64,000 nt of DNA from Brachymonas denitrificans (lineage in GTDB: Bacteria > Pseudomonadota > Gammaproteobacteria > Burkholderiales > Burkholderiaceae_C), in assembly GCF_907163135.1 (NCBI RefSeq), contig NZ_CAJQUA010000001.1, forward strand, positions 573,001 through 637,000, read 5' to 3'. Below the pieces are notes generated by a model. The model ran no database searches, was not told where the DNA came from, and worked only from the letters and a program-made list of their open reading frames with translations. Made by a program: the position numbers and the translations under genes. This document shows positions 9,137-18,653 of this stretch, one piece after another. Numbering within the stretch: the stretch's first letter is position 1; each line of letters starts with the position of its first letter.

Positions 9137-9697
9137 GTGCGCAAAGGCTGGCGTCATGCCTGCCTGGCGCTGCTGGTGCAAGGGGCTGCGCAGGCTGCGG
9201 AGCCCTTCGATGCCACGGTGTTGCGTGTGGTAGACGGGGATACGCTCTGGGTGTTGCCGCTGGCTATCCCCGCCGCGTCGCAGGACGGTGCGGTGCCGCC
9301 GCCTGCAGTGCGCCGCATCAAGCTGCGCATCGAGGGCATCGATGCGCCGGAAATCTGCCAGGCGCATGGTGCGAAATCGCAACGCTTTCTGGAACGCTGG
9401 GTGCTGCATGCCACGGTGCGCGTGCGGGCGCAGGGGCAGGACCGCTACCGGCGCCAGCTCGCGCAGGTACACGCTCCTGACGGGCAGGACATTGCGGCCG
9501 TAATGGTGCGCGAAGGGCAGGCCTGGTCCTATCGCACGCGCTGGACGCGCGGGGCCTATGCGGCCGAGGAGCGTGCCGCGCAGAAGGAGAGGCTGGGCCT
9601 GTTTGCCGATCCGCAGGCGCGCTATCCGCGCTATTTCCGGGCCGAGCATGGCCCGTGCTTCGTCACGCCAAGGCAGGCGCCCATGCCCCGTCGCTGA
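9137..9697 (+). CDS. Thermonuclease (SNase-fold) family protein
   Basis: A staphylococcal-nuclease-fold protein with family motifs VLRVVDGDTLWV, RIKLRIEGIDAPE (catalytic Arg/Asp) and QDRYRRQLAQVH. The stretch after the chosen GTG reads as a signal peptide (WRHACLALLVQGAAQAAEPF), so it is probably periplasmic or secreted. The frame is open back to ATG 9035 but those residues look non-coding and overlap the promoter side of the opposite receiver gene; the start is therefore uncertain. It converges with the MoeB/ThiF gene only 4 bp away. Confidence 0.82.
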   Translation: MRKGWRHACLALLVQGAAQAAEPFDATVLRVVDGDTLWVLPLAIPAASQDGAVPPPAVRRIKLRIEGIDAPEICQAHGAKSQRFLERWVLHATVRVRAQGQDRYRRQLAQVHAPDGQDIAAVMVREGQAWSYRTRWTRGAYAAEERAAQKERLGLFADPQARYPRYFRAEHGPCFVTPRQAPMPRR

Positions 9698-9701
9698 GCC
9701 C

Positions 9702-10457
9702 TCAGGCGTGGGCCTTGCCGCACACCGGGCACGCCGCCTGGCGCTGCAGCCCGATGCTGCTGAAGGCCATGCGGCGGGCGTTGATCAGCAGCATGGCATG
9801 GTGCAACTCACTCGGCAATTCGCACAGCAGCTTGATTGCCTCTGCCGCCTGGATCGACCCGACGATGCCGGTAATCGGTGCGAACACGCCCATGGTGGCG
9901 CAGCGCTCTTCCTCGGGCACGTGGCGCGGGTCGAAGGTGCAGGCATAGCAGGGGCTGAGCGGATCGCTGGCGCGGTATACGCCGATCTGCGCATCGAAGC
10001 GGATGGCCGCGCCCCAGACCAGATCGGTAGCTTCCTGCACGCAGGCCTGGTTCACCAGCTGGCGCGTGGCGAAGTTGTCGGTACAGTCCAGCATCACGTC
10101 GGCCCCGGCGGCCAGTTCACGCAGCAGCGTGGCGTCGGCGCGCTGGCTCAGCGTGCGGATCTGCGTCTCGCTGTTGATCTGCTGCAGCGCGGTGCGCATG
10201 GATTCGGTCTTGGCCTGGCCCACGCGCGCTTCGGTATGCGCAATCTGGCGTTGCAGGTTGGTCAGGTCGACCGTGTCGTTGTCCACCAGCGTCAGCCGGC
10301 CCACGCCGGCGCTGGTCAGGTACAGCGCGGCCGGCGAACCCAGTCCACCGGCACCGATGATGACGGCATGCGAGGCCAGCAGCCGCTCCTGGCCTTCCAC
10401 ATCGATTTCCTCGAGCAGCAGGTGGCGGGAATAGCGCAGCAGTTGGGCGTCGTTCAT
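9702..10457 (-). CDS. MoeB/ThiF-family adenylyltransferase (E1-like)
   Basis: A 251-residue E1-like enzyme that activates the C-terminus of a ubiquitin-like sulfur carrier with ATP. Nucleotide-binding glycine motif VIIGAGGLGSPAALYL, Arg finger region NLQRQIAHTEARVGQAK, catalytic Asp in LDCTDNFATRQLVN, and two Zn-binding CxxC pairs (CYAC and CPVC). The partner could be MoaD (molybdopterin) or ThiS; a thiS gene is present in this window at about 61.3 kb but not adjacent. No rhodanese extension is present. The gene follows ctpA in the same direction with a hairpin between them. Confidence 0.9.
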   Translation of the reverse strand: MNDAQLLRYSRHLLLEEIDVEGQERLLASHAVIIGAGGLGSPAALYLTSAGVGRLTLVDNDTVDLTNLQRQIAHTEARVGQAKTESMRTALQQINSETQIRTLSQRADATLLRELAAGADVMLDCTDNFATRQLVNQACVQEATDLVWGAAIRFDAQIGVYRASDPLSPCYACTFDPRHVPEEERCATMGVFAPITGIVGSIQAAEAIKLLCELPSELHHAMLLINARRMAFSSIGLQRQAACPVCGKAHA

Positions 10458-10493
10458 GGGGCAGGATTCTGGGGGTCACCGGGTGAAAATGGA

Positions 10494-10515
10494 AACGCAC
10501 CCCGGAGGGTGCGTT
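10494..10515 (-). terminator. Hairpin terminator candidate after ctpA
   Basis: Perfect 9-bp inverted repeat AACGCACCC / GGGTGCGTT with a 4-nt loop in the gap between ctpA and the MoeB/ThiF gene. On the minus strand it is followed by TTTCCATTTT, a weak U tract, so termination may be partial. Confidence 0.6.
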
Positions 10516-10529
10516 GGGGGAGCAGGGCG

Positions 10530-12071
10530 TCAGCGTGACGCCGGGGCCGAGGCCGGCGGCCTGGCAGCCGGAGCCTTGCTGGCCGGCTTGTCCTTGCTGT
10601 CGGCCGGCTTGTCTTCGTCGTCCTTGTCCTTGGATTCGGGCGGGCGCACGGTCTGCGTCTTGCTGGCCGTGACCGGCAGACCCTTGAGCTTGTTCAGCGC
10701 CTGCTGCAGCTGGAAATCCTTCTCGCTGCCGAACTCCGGCAGCTTCAGGCCGTCGGGCGATTTCTTCATTTCCGCCTCGAGCTTCTTCAATGCTTCCTCA
10801 CGCGCCTGGGTGCGCTCCTTTTCCTTGGCAGGATCGACCTTGTCATCCTTCTGGCCGTTGCTGATGTGGTGGTCCAGATCGGCCTCGCGCATGCGCAGGA
10901 TAGCGTAGGGGCTGCCCTCGGCGGTTTCATCGACCATCACGTCGGGAATGATGCCGGTGGCCTGGATCGACTTGCCGCTGGGGGTGTAGTAGCGGGCCGT
11001 GGTGATCTTCAGACCGGTGTCGGGGCCGAGCGGACGCACCGTCTGCACCGAGCCCTTGCCGAAGGTCTGCGAGCCCATCACGGTCGCGCGCTTGTGGTCC
11101 TGCAGCGCGCCGGCCACGATCTCGCTCGCCGAGGCGGAGCCCTCGTTCACCAGTACCACCACCGGCACTTTTTTGAGCGCGGCCGGCAGTTCACGCAGCG
11201 GATCGCCGCTGCCCAGCATGCGGGCATAGTCCTGCGGAATGGCCTTGAACACGGTGTTGCTCTCTGCCAGCTGGCCCTTGGTGGAGACCACCGGCACGCC
11301 CTGCGGCAGGAAGGCGGCAGAGACGGCCACGGCAGCGTCGAGCAGGCCGCCCGGGTCGTTGCGCAGATCCAGCACGATGCCCTTGAGGTTGGGATCCTGC
11401 TGGTAGAGTTCGTTCACCTTGCGCACGAAGTCGGGCACGGTGCGCTCCTGGAACTGCGTGAGGCGCACCCAGCCATAACCGGGTTCGATCATCTTGGTGC
11501 GCACGGACTGGGCGCGGATCTCGGCGCGGGTGATGGTCACCGGGAAGGTGCGGCTTTCGGTCTTGCGCCAGATGGTCAGCACCACCTTGGTATCGGCCTT
11601 GCCGCGCATGCGCTTGATGGCGTCGTTGAGCGACATGCCGCGCACGGCCTTGTCGTCGATGCGCGTGATCAGGTCGCCGGCCTTGATGCCGGCCTTGTCG
11701 GCGGGAGAGCCCTCGATGGGAGAGACGACCTTGACCAGGCCGTCTTCCTGCGTGATCTCGATGCCGACGCCCACGAACTTGCCGCTGGTACCTTCCTTGA
11801 ACTCCTTGAAGGCCTTCTTGTCAAAGTACTGCGAATGCGGATCCAGGCCGGACACCATGCCGGAGATGGCATCGGTGATCAGCTTCTTGTCGTTGACGGG
11901 CTCCACATAGTTGCTCTTGATCATGCCGAACACCGCGGCAAGCTGCTGCAGCTCCTCGAGCGGCAGCGGATCAGTGGCATTGCGTGCGGCCGTCTGGAAC
12001 GACACTGTCGCCAGCGCACCGGCCAGAATGCCTGCCGACATCCAGCCGGCTGCTTTCAACTTGGAACCCAT
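10530..12071 (-). CDS. Carboxy-terminal processing protease (S41 family)
   Basis: A periplasmic Ser/Lys-dyad protease of 513 residues. N-terminal signal/anchor (AAGWMSAGILAGALATVSF), a PDZ domain at about 95-180 (GVGIEITQEDGLVKVVSP), and the S41 core with catalytic Ser314 in GSASASEIVAGAL and Lys339 in SQTFGKGSVQ. The C-terminal 100 residues are Lys/Glu-rich and then Pro/Ala/Lys-rich low complexity. Substrates in related bacteria include misfolded periplasmic proteins and cell-wall hydrolase regulators. In many Burkholderiales gpmA, ctpA and moeB/thiF lie together, as here. Confidence 0.94.
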   Translation of the reverse strand: MGSKLKAAGWMSAGILAGALATVSFQTAARNATDPLPLEELQQLAAVFGMIKSNYVEPVNDKKLITDAISGMVSGLDPHSQYFDKKAFKEFKEGTSGKFVGVGIEITQEDGLVKVVSPIEGSPADKAGIKAGDLITRIDDKAVRGMSLNDAIKRMRGKADTKVVLTIWRKTESRTFPVTITRAEIRAQSVRTKMIEPGYGWVRLTQFQERTVPDFVRKVNELYQQDPNLKGIVLDLRNDPGGLLDAAVAVSAAFLPQGVPVVSTKGQLAESNTVFKAIPQDYARMLGSGDPLRELPAALKKVPVVVLVNEGSASASEIVAGALQDHKRATVMGSQTFGKGSVQTVRPLGPDTGLKITTARYYTPSGKSIQATGIIPDVMVDETAEGSPYAILRMREADLDHHISNGQKDDKVDPAKEKERTQAREEALKKLEAEMKKSPDGLKLPEFGSEKDFQLQQALNKLKGLPVTASKTQTVRPPESKDKDDEDKPADSKDKPASKAPAARPPASAPASR

Positions 12072-12278
12072 GTAATTACCTTCTCCCGGCCCGCTCCCTG
12101 CGGGCCCAGTGGTGCCTGATCGGGCGATCGCCTGCCATCGCAGGCGCCAGAGCCCCGTCAGTCTATGTGATACAGAAGGGACTATACACGGCCCCCACCA
12201 CTGCTGCGTGGCGGGGTTTTCGTGTGGTTGTAACGGTTGTCAGGGGGCGTAAACCCCTTGACCAGACTGCAACAGTGC

Positions 12279-13022
12279 TTACTTCTTGCCTTGCTGGGCC
12301 ACGGCCTTGGCGGCGGCTTCGGCAGCGGCGGCATCGCCCAGGTAGTAGTGGCGGATCGGCTTGAGGTCGGCGTCGAGTTCGTACACCAGCGGAATGCCAT
12401 TGGGGATGTTCACGCCGACGATGTCCTCGTCGGAAATATTGTCCAGGTACTTGATTAGCGCACGGATGGAGTTGCCGTGGGCGGCGATCAGCACGCGCTT
12501 GCCCGACTGGATGCTGGGTGCGATGGATTCGTTCCAGAACGGCAGCACGCGGGCCACGGTGTCCTTCAGACACTCGGTCAGCGGGATCTGCTCGGGCGCC
12601 AGATCAGCGTAGCGGCGGTCGCCGCGCTCGCTGCGCGGATCGTCGGCGGTCAGGGGCGGCGGCGGCGTGTCGTAGCTGCGGCGCCAGACCAGCACCTGCT
12701 CGTCACCGTACTTCTGCGCGGTTTCGGATTTGTTCAGGCCTTGCAGGCCGCCATAATGGCGCTCGTTCAGGCGGTAGTCCTTGACCACGGGCAGCCAGGT
12801 ACGGTCCATTTCGTCCAGCGTGTACCACAGGGTGTGGATGGCGCGCTTGAGCACGCTGGTGTAGCACAGGTCGAAATCCCAGCCTTCGGCCTTGAGCAGC
12901 TTGCCGGCAGACATGGCCTGCGACACGCCGGTGGGCGTCAGGTCGACATCGGTCCATCCGGTGAAGCGGTTTTCGAGGTTCCAGGTGGATTCGCCGTGGC
13001 GAATGAGGACGAGTTTGTACAT
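12279..13022 (-). CDS. gpmA: 2,3-bisphosphoglycerate-dependent phosphoglycerate mutase
   Basis: Interconverts 3- and 2-phosphoglycerate in glycolysis and gluconeogenesis. The phosphohistidine loop [12 protein letters not shown] (His9), [14 protein letters not shown], and the second catalytic His in [16 protein letters not shown] are all intact. Length 247 residues is normal for dPGM. The start ATG at 13022 follows GAGAGCC. The C-terminus carries an Ala/Lys tail ([16 protein letters not shown]). It is divergent from the rhodanese gene of the secB run and followed by about 200 bp of non-coding DNA before ctpA. Confidence 0.96.
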   Translation of the reverse strand: MYKLVLIRHGESTWNLENRFTGWTDVDLTPTGVSQAMSAGKLLKAEGWDFDLCYTSVLKRAIHTLWYTLDEMDRTWLPVVKDYRLNERHYGGLQGLNKSETAQKYGDEQVLVWRRSYDTPPPPLTADDPRSERGDRRYADLAPEQIPLTECLKDTVARVLPFWNESIAPSIQSGKRVLIAAHGNSIRALIKYLDNISDEDIVGVNIPNGIPLVYELDADLKPIRHYYLGDAAAAEAAAKAVAQQGKK

Positions 13023-13145
13023 GGCTCTCACAGTGCGGGAAAGAGTAGGAAGGAATTGCGCACCGACTGGCGGCAGACAATCCTCTATTCTATAAAATCT
13101 CGCCATGTTCATTGGCGCCGTGCGGCGCAGCAAGAGAGGTTACAC

Positions 13146-13562
13146 GTGGATTTTTTGTTGCAAAACTGGTTGTTGATCCTGGTGGCCGTCGGTTCCGGCG
13201 CCATGCTGCTGTTTCCGGCGCTTACCGGGGGCGTGGGGCAGGGCGGCATGTCCGTGGCGGACGCGGTACAGAAAATGAACCGCGAGAAGGCGGTGCTGGT
13301 CGATGTGCGTGAGGCGGGCGAGTATGCGAACGAGCGCATTGCACAGTCCAAGAACATTCCGTTGGCGCAGCTGAGCGAGAAACTGCCGCAGACGGTGAAG
13401 AGCAAGTCGACGCCGGTGCTGTTCCTCTGCGCCCATGGTTCGCGCTCTGCTCGAGCCGCTGCAATCGCCAAGAAGCTGGGTTACGAACAGGCTTATTCGG
13501 TCGGCGGTGGCATGCGCAACTGGAAGAGTGCGAACATGCCGGTCAGCGGCGGCAAGGCGTAA
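13146..13562 (+). CDS. Membrane-anchored rhodanese-like protein (YibN type)
   Basis: A 138-residue protein with one N-terminal transmembrane helix (NWLLILVAVGSGAMLLFPAL) and a cytoplasmic rhodanese domain with active-site Cys95 in the loop LFLCAHGSRSARA. The GTG start follows GAGAGG. It heads the conserved order yibN-grxC-secB-gpsA known from E. coli. E. coli YibN acts around the Sec/YidC insertion machinery; a sulfur-transfer role is also possible. A TATAAA-like -10 element lies about 50 bp upstream, but I could not pair it with a good -35. Confidence 0.88.
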   Translation: MDFLLQNWLLILVAVGSGAMLLFPALTGGVGQGGMSVADAVQKMNREKAVLVDVREAGEYANERIAQSKNIPLAQLSEKLPQTVKSKSTPVLFLCAHGSRSARAAAIAKKLGYEQAYSVGGGMRNWKSANMPVSGGKA

Positions 13563-13628
13563 GCGCCTGTCGCTCCTGCCGACACACTGAAATACTGCCG
13601 CTTGCCGCGGCAGCGATACTTTCTTTCC

Positions 13629-13889
13629 ATGCAAAAAGTCACCATCTATACCACCGCCTATTGTCCGTACTGCATCCGCGCCAAGCAGCTCCTGAAGGAG
13701 CGCGGCGTGCCGGATTACGAGGAGATCAAGGTTGATCAGGATCCGGCACAGCGCCAGATCATGATGGAGCGCAGCGGCCGCCGCACGGTGCCGCAGATCT
13801 GGATCGGCGACACGCATGTGGGGGGCTGCGATGACCTGTTCGCCCTGGATCGCAAGGGCGAGTTGCAGTCGCTGCTCGGCGCAGCCTGA
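13629..13889 (+). CDS. grxC: Glutaredoxin 3
   Basis: An 86-residue dithiol glutaredoxin that reduces disulfides with glutathione. Active site CPYC at residues 12-15, cis-Pro segment RRTVPQIWIG, and the glutathione-binding GGCDDLFAL. The ATG at 13629 is preferred over an upstream in-frame ATG at 13602 because the glutaredoxin fold starts at MQKVTIYTT. It lies between the rhodanese and secB genes. Confidence 0.95.
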   Translation: MQKVTIYTTAYCPYCIRAKQLLKERGVPDYEEIKVDQDPAQRQIMMERSGRRTVPQIWIGDTHVGGCDDLFALDRKGELQSLLGAA

Positions 13890-13963
13890 TTGTCATGAAG
13901 CCTGCATGGCGTGCTGCATAATGGCACTTTGACCTTTACATCTCAATTTCGCGAAAGCACGCC

Positions 13964-14428
13964 ATGGCAGACAACCAAGAACCCGTCTTCAACATCCAGC
14001 GCATCTACCTGAAGGAAGCCTCGCTGGAGCAGCCCAACTCTCCCGCCATCCTGCTGGAGCAGGATGCTCCCAACGTCGAGATACAGCTGGGTCTGGGCGG
14101 CGAGCAGGCCGCCGATGGCGTGTACGAAGTGACCGTGACCGCCACCGTCACCACCAAGATCGGCGAGCGCACCGTATTCCTGGTCGAGGCCAAGCAGGCC
14201 GGCATCTTCGAGATCCGCAATCTGCCCGAAGAGCAGATGAACGGCGTGATGGGCGTGGCCTGCCCGCAGATCATCTACCCCTACCTGCGCGGCAACGTGG
14301 CAGATATCGTGCAGCGCGCCGGCTTCCCGCCCGTGCATCTGGCCGAAATCAACTTCCAGGCCATGTACGAGCAGCAGCTGCAGGCTGCCGCCGCCGAAGG
14401 CCCGGCTGACGGTGCTGCCGTGCAGTAA
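13964..14428 (+). CDS. secB: Protein-export chaperone SecB
   Basis: A 154-residue tetrameric cytoplasmic chaperone that keeps presecretory proteins unfolded and hands them to SecA. Family segments [33 protein letters not shown] and [27 protein letters not shown] are all present, and the C-terminal tail that contacts SecA is Ala-rich. Normal length, central gene of the yibN-grxC-secB-gpsA run. Confidence 0.97.
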   Translation: MADNQEPVFNIQRIYLKEASLEQPNSPAILLEQDAPNVEIQLGLGGEQAADGVYEVTVTATVTTKIGERTVFLVEAKQAGIFEIRNLPEEQMNGVMGVACPQIIYPYLRGNVADIVQRAGFPPVHLAEINFQAMYEQQLQAAAAEGPADGAAVQ

Positions 14429-14557
14429 TCCCCTCCGTAAGCCGGCGGCTGCGCGCAGCCGTCCTGCCTGCAAGGATTGGACAGGGCGCCCGGAGCGCTC
14501 TGTTTTTGTCTGGGGAGGCTGTTGCAGAGCCGGCCCCGCCGCATTGGGAAACACGCG

Positions 14558-15592
14558 ATGAAGATTGCCGTTCTGGGAGCGGGTGCCTGGGGCACCGCGG
14601 TTGCCATCCACGCAGCGAAACAGCACGAGGTGAGCCTGTGGGCACGCCAGCCCGAGGATGCCCAGGCCATGCAGGCCGAGCGCTGCAATACGCGCTATCT
14701 GCCGGGGGTGCCGTTTCCGGAGAAGCTGGCGGTGGCGAGTGGCACGGCGAGCGCCAGCGACGTGGCGGACCAGGATCTGCTGATTCTGGCGGCGCCCGTG
14801 GCTGGGCTGCGTACGCAACTGGAACGGCTGCGTGGTTCCACGGTGCCGCTGGTCTGGCTGTGCAAGGGCTTCGAGGCAGTGCAACCGGGGGCAGGTTTCG
14901 GCCTGCTGCCGCATGAGGTCAAGCAGCAGGTGGCGCCGGAATTGCTGGCAGGCGTGCTCAGTGGCCCGAGCTTTGCGCAGGAGGTGGCGCGCAGCCAGCC
15001 GACGGCGCTGGTGGTGGCCAGTCCGCACGCGCTTGTCTGCGAGCGCGCCGTGCAGGCGCTGCACGGCGGCTTCATGCGCGTGTACCGCAGCGACGATCTG
15101 GTTGGCGTGGAAGTGGGCGGCGCCGTGAAGAACGTGCTGGCGATTGCCACCGGGGTGCTGGACGGCCTGTCGCAGCGTGCCGCCCAAGGGGCGGAAACCT
15201 TTGCCCCGGGCCTGAATGCCCGCGCCGCGCTGATGACGCGCGGCCTGGCCGAGATGACGCGCCTGGGCATGCGCCTCGGGGCCGATGCGGCCACCTTCAT
15301 GGGCCTGAGCGGCATGGGCGACCTGGTGCTGACCGCCACCGGCGACCTGAGCCGCAACCGCAAGGTCGGCCTGCTGCTGGCGCAAGGCATGACGGCAGAC
15401 CAGGCGGTGGACAGCCTGGGCCATGTGGCCGAAGGCGTCTACTGCGCGCGCACCGTGCTGGCGCGTGCCGATTCGCTGGGCGTAGACATGCCGATCACGC
15501 GCTGCGTGGTGGCGCTGCTGGACGGGGCGATTGCGCCCACGGATGCGGCGCGCATGCTGCTGGACCGCAATGCCAAGAGCGAACATTTCTGA
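14558..15592 (+). CDS. gpsA: Glycerol-3-phosphate dehydrogenase [NAD(P)+]
   Basis: Makes sn-glycerol-3-phosphate from dihydroxyacetone phosphate for phospholipid synthesis. N-terminal Rossmann motif [16 protein letters not shown], catalytic Lys region [17 protein letters not shown], and C-terminal domain with [23 protein letters not shown] split over the family signature. 344 residues from the ATG at 14558; the frame is open further up but the fold starts here. Last gene of the secB run, a pairing seen in E. coli as well. Confidence 0.96.
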   Translation: MKIAVLGAGAWGTAVAIHAAKQHEVSLWARQPEDAQAMQAERCNTRYLPGVPFPEKLAVASGTASASDVADQDLLILAAPVAGLRTQLERLRGSTVPLVWLCKGFEAVQPGAGFGLLPHEVKQQVAPELLAGVLSGPSFAQEVARSQPTALVVASPHALVCERAVQALHGGFMRVYRSDDLVGVEVGGAVKNVLAIATGVLDGLSQRAAQGAETFAPGLNARAALMTRGLAEMTRLGMRLGADAATFMGLSGMGDLVLTATGDLSRNRKVGLLLAQGMTADQAVDSLGHVAEGVYCARTVLARADSLGVDMPITRCVVALLDGAIAPTDAARMLLDRNAKSEHF

Positions 15593-15649
15593 GCGGGCGG
15601 GTTTGCCACATTGAGCGTGGGGCGCCATCCGGCCGATAATGCAAGCAGC

Positions 15650-16783
15650 ATGGAAAAACGCACCTACCCCCTGCGCCACGCCATCCCGGGCACGGAAACC
15701 GTCGTCACGGCGTTCCATTTCGGCCCGGCGCAGTCATCGCGCAAGATCTACATCCAGGCCAGCCTGCATGCCGACGAGCTGCCGGGCTCGCTGGTGGCGC
15801 ACCACCTGTTCGAGCGGCTGGAGCGGCTCGAGGCGCAAGGGCGCGTGCAGGCGCAGATCGTGCTGGTGCCCATGTGCAACCCGCTGGGGTTGCGGCAGAA
15901 CCTGTTCTACGGGCATATCGGGCGCTTCGACTTTGCCACCGGCCAGAACTACAACCGCCTGCGCAGCATCCGCCTGTTCGACTGGGCGCTGGAGCGGCTG
16001 CTTGAGCAGGGTTTCGAGCCCGGTGACGATGCCGCATTGAACGTACGCACCATCCGTTCGGCCCTGCAACAGGCGATTGCGGCGTTCGAGCCGCAGACCA
16101 GCGTGGAAGCCCTGCATGCGGTTCTGGTCGGGCTGGCGGTGGATGCCGATCTGGTGCTGGACCTGCATTGCGACAACCACGCCGTGCTGCACCTCTACAC
16201 CTTGCCGCAGCTGTGGCAGGCGTTCGAGCCGATGGCGCGGCATCTCGGGTCGGAATGCCAGATCCTGGCGGAGGATTCGCAGTCGGCGTCGTTCGATGAA
16301 TCACTGTCCACTCCCTGGCTCAGGCTGCAACGCCACTGGCCGGAGGCGGCCATTCCGCTGGCTTGTCACAGCGCGACGGTGGAATTGCGCGGAGAGCGTG
16401 ACCTGTCCCATGCCTGGGCGCAGCAGGATGCCGATGCCTTGCTGCAATACCTGCACCAGTTGGGCGATGTGCAATTGCCCGACCATGCAGTGCGCAAGGC
16501 CCCGGAACTGGCACGGGCGCCGCATCCGCTGCAGGGCATGCAGTATGTGAATGCTCCCATGCCCGGCATCGTGGTGTACCACGTGCAGGCCGGAGACTGG
16601 GTGCAGTGCGGCCAGCCGCTGGCCGATGTGGTGGATCCCGTGAGCCAGGAGCAGCGCACCGTGCTCAGCCCGATCGAGGGCGTGGTGTTCGCCACCAGCG
16701 GGCAGCGCTTCGTGCATCCCGAGAACAAGCTGATGAGCATCTCCGGGGCAAAGGATATCGGCAACGCCAGCCTGTCGCCCTGA
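15650..16783 (+). CDS. Succinylglutamate desuccinylase/aspartoacylase family hydrolase
   Basis: A Zn-dependent amidohydrolase of the M14-like AstE/ASPA family, 377 residues. Zn ligands are visible as His40/Glu43 in ASLHADELPG and a later His in DLVLDLHCDNHAV. The last 80 residues form a lipoyl/biotinyl-like beta domain (MPGIVVYHVQAGDWVQCGQP ... LSPIEGVVFATSG), a combination common in this family and missing from true AstE. No arginine-catabolism genes lie nearby, so the substrate is open. The first Met following the gpsA stop in this frame is GTG/ATG-poor; the ATG at 15650 begins the conserved part. Confidence 0.85.
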   Translation: MEKRTYPLRHAIPGTETVVTAFHFGPAQSSRKIYIQASLHADELPGSLVAHHLFERLERLEAQGRVQAQIVLVPMCNPLGLRQNLFYGHIGRFDFATGQNYNRLRSIRLFDWALERLLEQGFEPGDDAALNVRTIRSALQQAIAAFEPQTSVEALHAVLVGLAVDADLVLDLHCDNHAVLHLYTLPQLWQAFEPMARHLGSECQILAEDSQSASFDESLSTPWLRLQRHWPEAAIPLACHSATVELRGERDLSHAWAQQDADALLQYLHQLGDVQLPDHAVRKAPELARAPHPLQGMQYVNAPMPGIVVYHVQAGDWVQCGQPLADVVDPVSQEQRTVLSPIEGVVFATSGQRFVHPENKLMSISGAKDIGNASLSP

Positions 16784-16885
16784 TTGGGGGCGCCTGCTTC
16801 TTGACGGGATTGCGCAGCAAGACACAGTCCATTCGCACTCAGATCGGGTGTTGATTGGAATGGCGGGCCTGTAGGGGGAATCAGG

Positions 16886-17728
16886 CTAGCTCGGCGTATA
16901 CGCCAGCCGCACGTAGATGGGCGCAAAGGCTTCTGCCTGCGTGATCTCTACCAGCGTTTCCTTGGCCAGCTCCAGCAGGGCGATGAAGGTCACCACCATC
17001 ACCGCCACGCCGCGTGCAGGGTCGAACAGCTGCTCGAATTCGACGAAGCGGCGCCCCTGCAGCGTCTTGAGTACCAGGCTCATGTGTTCGCGCACGCTGA
17101 GTTCCTCGCGGCTGATGCGGTGGTGCTGCACCAGTTTGGCGCGCTTGAGGATGTCGGCCCAGGCCTGCTGCAGGTCGGACAGCTCCACGTCCGGAAAGCG
17201 CGGCTGCAGCGATTGTTCGATATGTACCTGCGCGCGGAAGAAATCGCGGCCGGCCTGCGGCACCGTGGCCAGCTGGGCGGCAGCGAGCTTGATCTGCTCG
17301 TATTCCTGCAGGCGGCGCACCAGTTCTGCGCGTGGATCTTCCACCTCTTCCCCATCGGCAGACTTGCGCGGGGGCAGCAGCATGCGCGACTTGATCTCGA
17401 TGAGCATGGCTGCCATCAGCAGATATTCGGCGGCCAGTTCGAGATTGCGGGTGCGGATTTCGTCGACATAGGCCAGGTACTGGCGCGTGAGCGCGGCCAT
17501 GGGAATGTCGAGAATGTTGAAGTTCTGCTTGCGGATCAGGTACAGCAGCAGGTCGAGCGGGCCCTCGAAAGCCTCCAGGAAGATTTCCAGCGCGTCGGGC
17601 GGAATGTACAGGTCCTGGGGGACGTTGAACAGGGGCTCGCCATAGAGACGGGCAACCGCCACGTTGTCCACCACCTCGGGCATCAGCGCGTCGGCGGCGG
17701 ATGCAAGATCGGGGTCGGGGGTGTCCAA
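16886..17728 (-). CDS. scpA: Segregation and condensation protein A
   Basis: The kleisin subunit of the SMC-ScpAB condensin, 280 residues. N-terminal helical part EIFLEAFEGPLDLLLYLIRKQ is the ScpA hallmark; the C-terminal winged-helix part ends with FIALLELAKETLVEITQAEAFAPIYV. ScpB and SMC are not in the window. The first 35 residues are an acidic, variable extension. Transcribed just after a DUF3460 gene. Confidence 0.95.
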   Translation of the reverse strand: MDTPDPDLASAADALMPEVVDNVAVARLYGEPLFNVPQDLYIPPDALEIFLEAFEGPLDLLLYLIRKQNFNILDIPMAALTRQYLAYVDEIRTRNLELAAEYLLMAAMLIEIKSRMLLPPRKSADGEEVEDPRAELVRRLQEYEQIKLAAAQLATVPQAGRDFFRAQVHIEQSLQPRFPDVELSDLQQAWADILKRAKLVQHHRISREELSVREHMSLVLKTLQGRRFVEFEQLFDPARGVAVMVVTFIALLELAKETLVEITQAEAFAPIYVRLAYTPS

Positions 17729-17779
17729 GGCGTGGCTGTGAGGGTCTGCAACGGCATCCGGCAGGATGCCGGGCAGGCG

Positions 17780-17986
17780 TTATTCGGCGTCGGTCTGGTA
17801 CACGTAGGGCTTCTGCTTGACGCGGCCGGCCTTGTATTCGGCCAGCAGGTCGCGGTCCAGCTCCTTGTCCCACAGCAGGGCACGACCGGCACGCTGCTGC
17901 TCATCCAGCTCGGGACGCTGCTTTTTCAGCTCGTTGATGAACTTGGTGGTTTCGGACTGGTAATCGGGACGGCGGAACAAATACAT
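17780..17986 (-). CDS. DUF3460 family small protein
   Basis: A 68-residue soluble protein, MYLFRRPDYQSETTKFINEL onwards, rich in charged residues and ending in KPYVYQTDAE. This small family is found mainly in Burkholderiales next to scpA and is of unknown function. The ATG at 17986 was chosen because the conserved YLFRRPDY segment begins there; a longer reading upstream overlaps the opposite gene. It precedes scpA by 51 bp and is probably cotranscribed. Confidence 0.83.
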   Translation of the reverse strand: MYLFRRPDYQSETTKFINELKKQRPELDEQQRAGRALLWDKELDRDLLAEYKAGRVKQKPYVYQTDAE

Positions 17987-18113
17987 GGTGCAGCGCTCTA
18001 AATGGAGGGAGTGGGGCGGGTTAGGCCGAATTTCGTGTATTTTAGCGATTCCTGCCCCGTTCCGGCCAAGTTCGCGGAGCGAGCAGGCGGTTAACCATGC
18101 TTTAGGAGAACAC

Positions 18114-18647
18114 ATGCAGGCATTTTCCCGACGTTTCCGCCGCTGGCAGTGGGCTGCGGCCCTCGCAACCGTCTGTAGCGCGCTGCTGCTGCAGGGCTGC
18201 GACAATGAGCGCGTGGCAACGACCGAAGAAGACCTGACGACCGAGGCGCAGGTGTACGCCAAGTGGGGCCAGCCGGAAAACATCTGGGAAGGCCAGAACG
18301 GCGAGCGCATCCTCGAGTACAACCGCCAGCCGCAGGGCACGACCAACTACCAGATCACCATCGGCCCCGATGGCAAGGTGGTGGCGCTGCGCCAGGTGCT
18401 CAATCGCGACAACTTCGACCGCGTCAAGCCCGGCATGATGATGGAGGACGTGCGCCGCATGCTGGGCAAGCCGGCGCGCGTGGTGCCCTATCCGCTGAAG
18501 AAGGAAACCGTCTACACCTGGCGTTACCGCGAGGGGCACAACCGCAGCAGCGTGTTCGAGGTGACCTTCGATCCGGACCTGTCGGTGATCCGCACGGAAC
18601 ACCGCGAGGATCCGGAGGACATGACCAACCCCGACAACAAGCCCTGA
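18114..18647 (+). CDS. BamE/SmpA-like outer-membrane assembly lipoprotein
   Basis: A 177-residue lipoprotein. Signal peptide with lipobox LLLQGC, followed by a repeat of the BamE-type fold: VYAKWGQPENIWEGQNGERI and later FDRVKPGMMMEDVRRMLGKP. It may be BamE itself or a paralogue; the paired occurrence of two GxP-type half-domains is longer than E. coli BamE (113 residues), so I do not assign the symbol. Ribosome site TTAGGAGA precedes the ATG. It converges with the SulP gene, 6 bp apart. Confidence 0.78.
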   Translation: MQAFSRRFRRWQWAAALATVCSALLLQGCDNERVATTEEDLTTEAQVYAKWGQPENIWEGQNGERILEYNRQPQGTTNYQITIGPDGKVVALRQVLNRDNFDRVKPGMMMEDVRRMLGKPARVVPYPLKKETVYTWRYREGHNRSSVFEVTFDPDLSVIRTEHREDPEDMTNPDNKP

Positions 18648-18653
18648 GCGTCT

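Noticed and set aside
12193..12220. Hairpin CCCCACCAC/GTGGCGGGG followed by TTTT between ctpA and gpmA
   Set aside because: It looks like a plus-strand terminator, but both flanking genes are on the minus strand and no plus-strand gene ends there; one mismatch in the stem. Likely chance or a minor antisense terminator.
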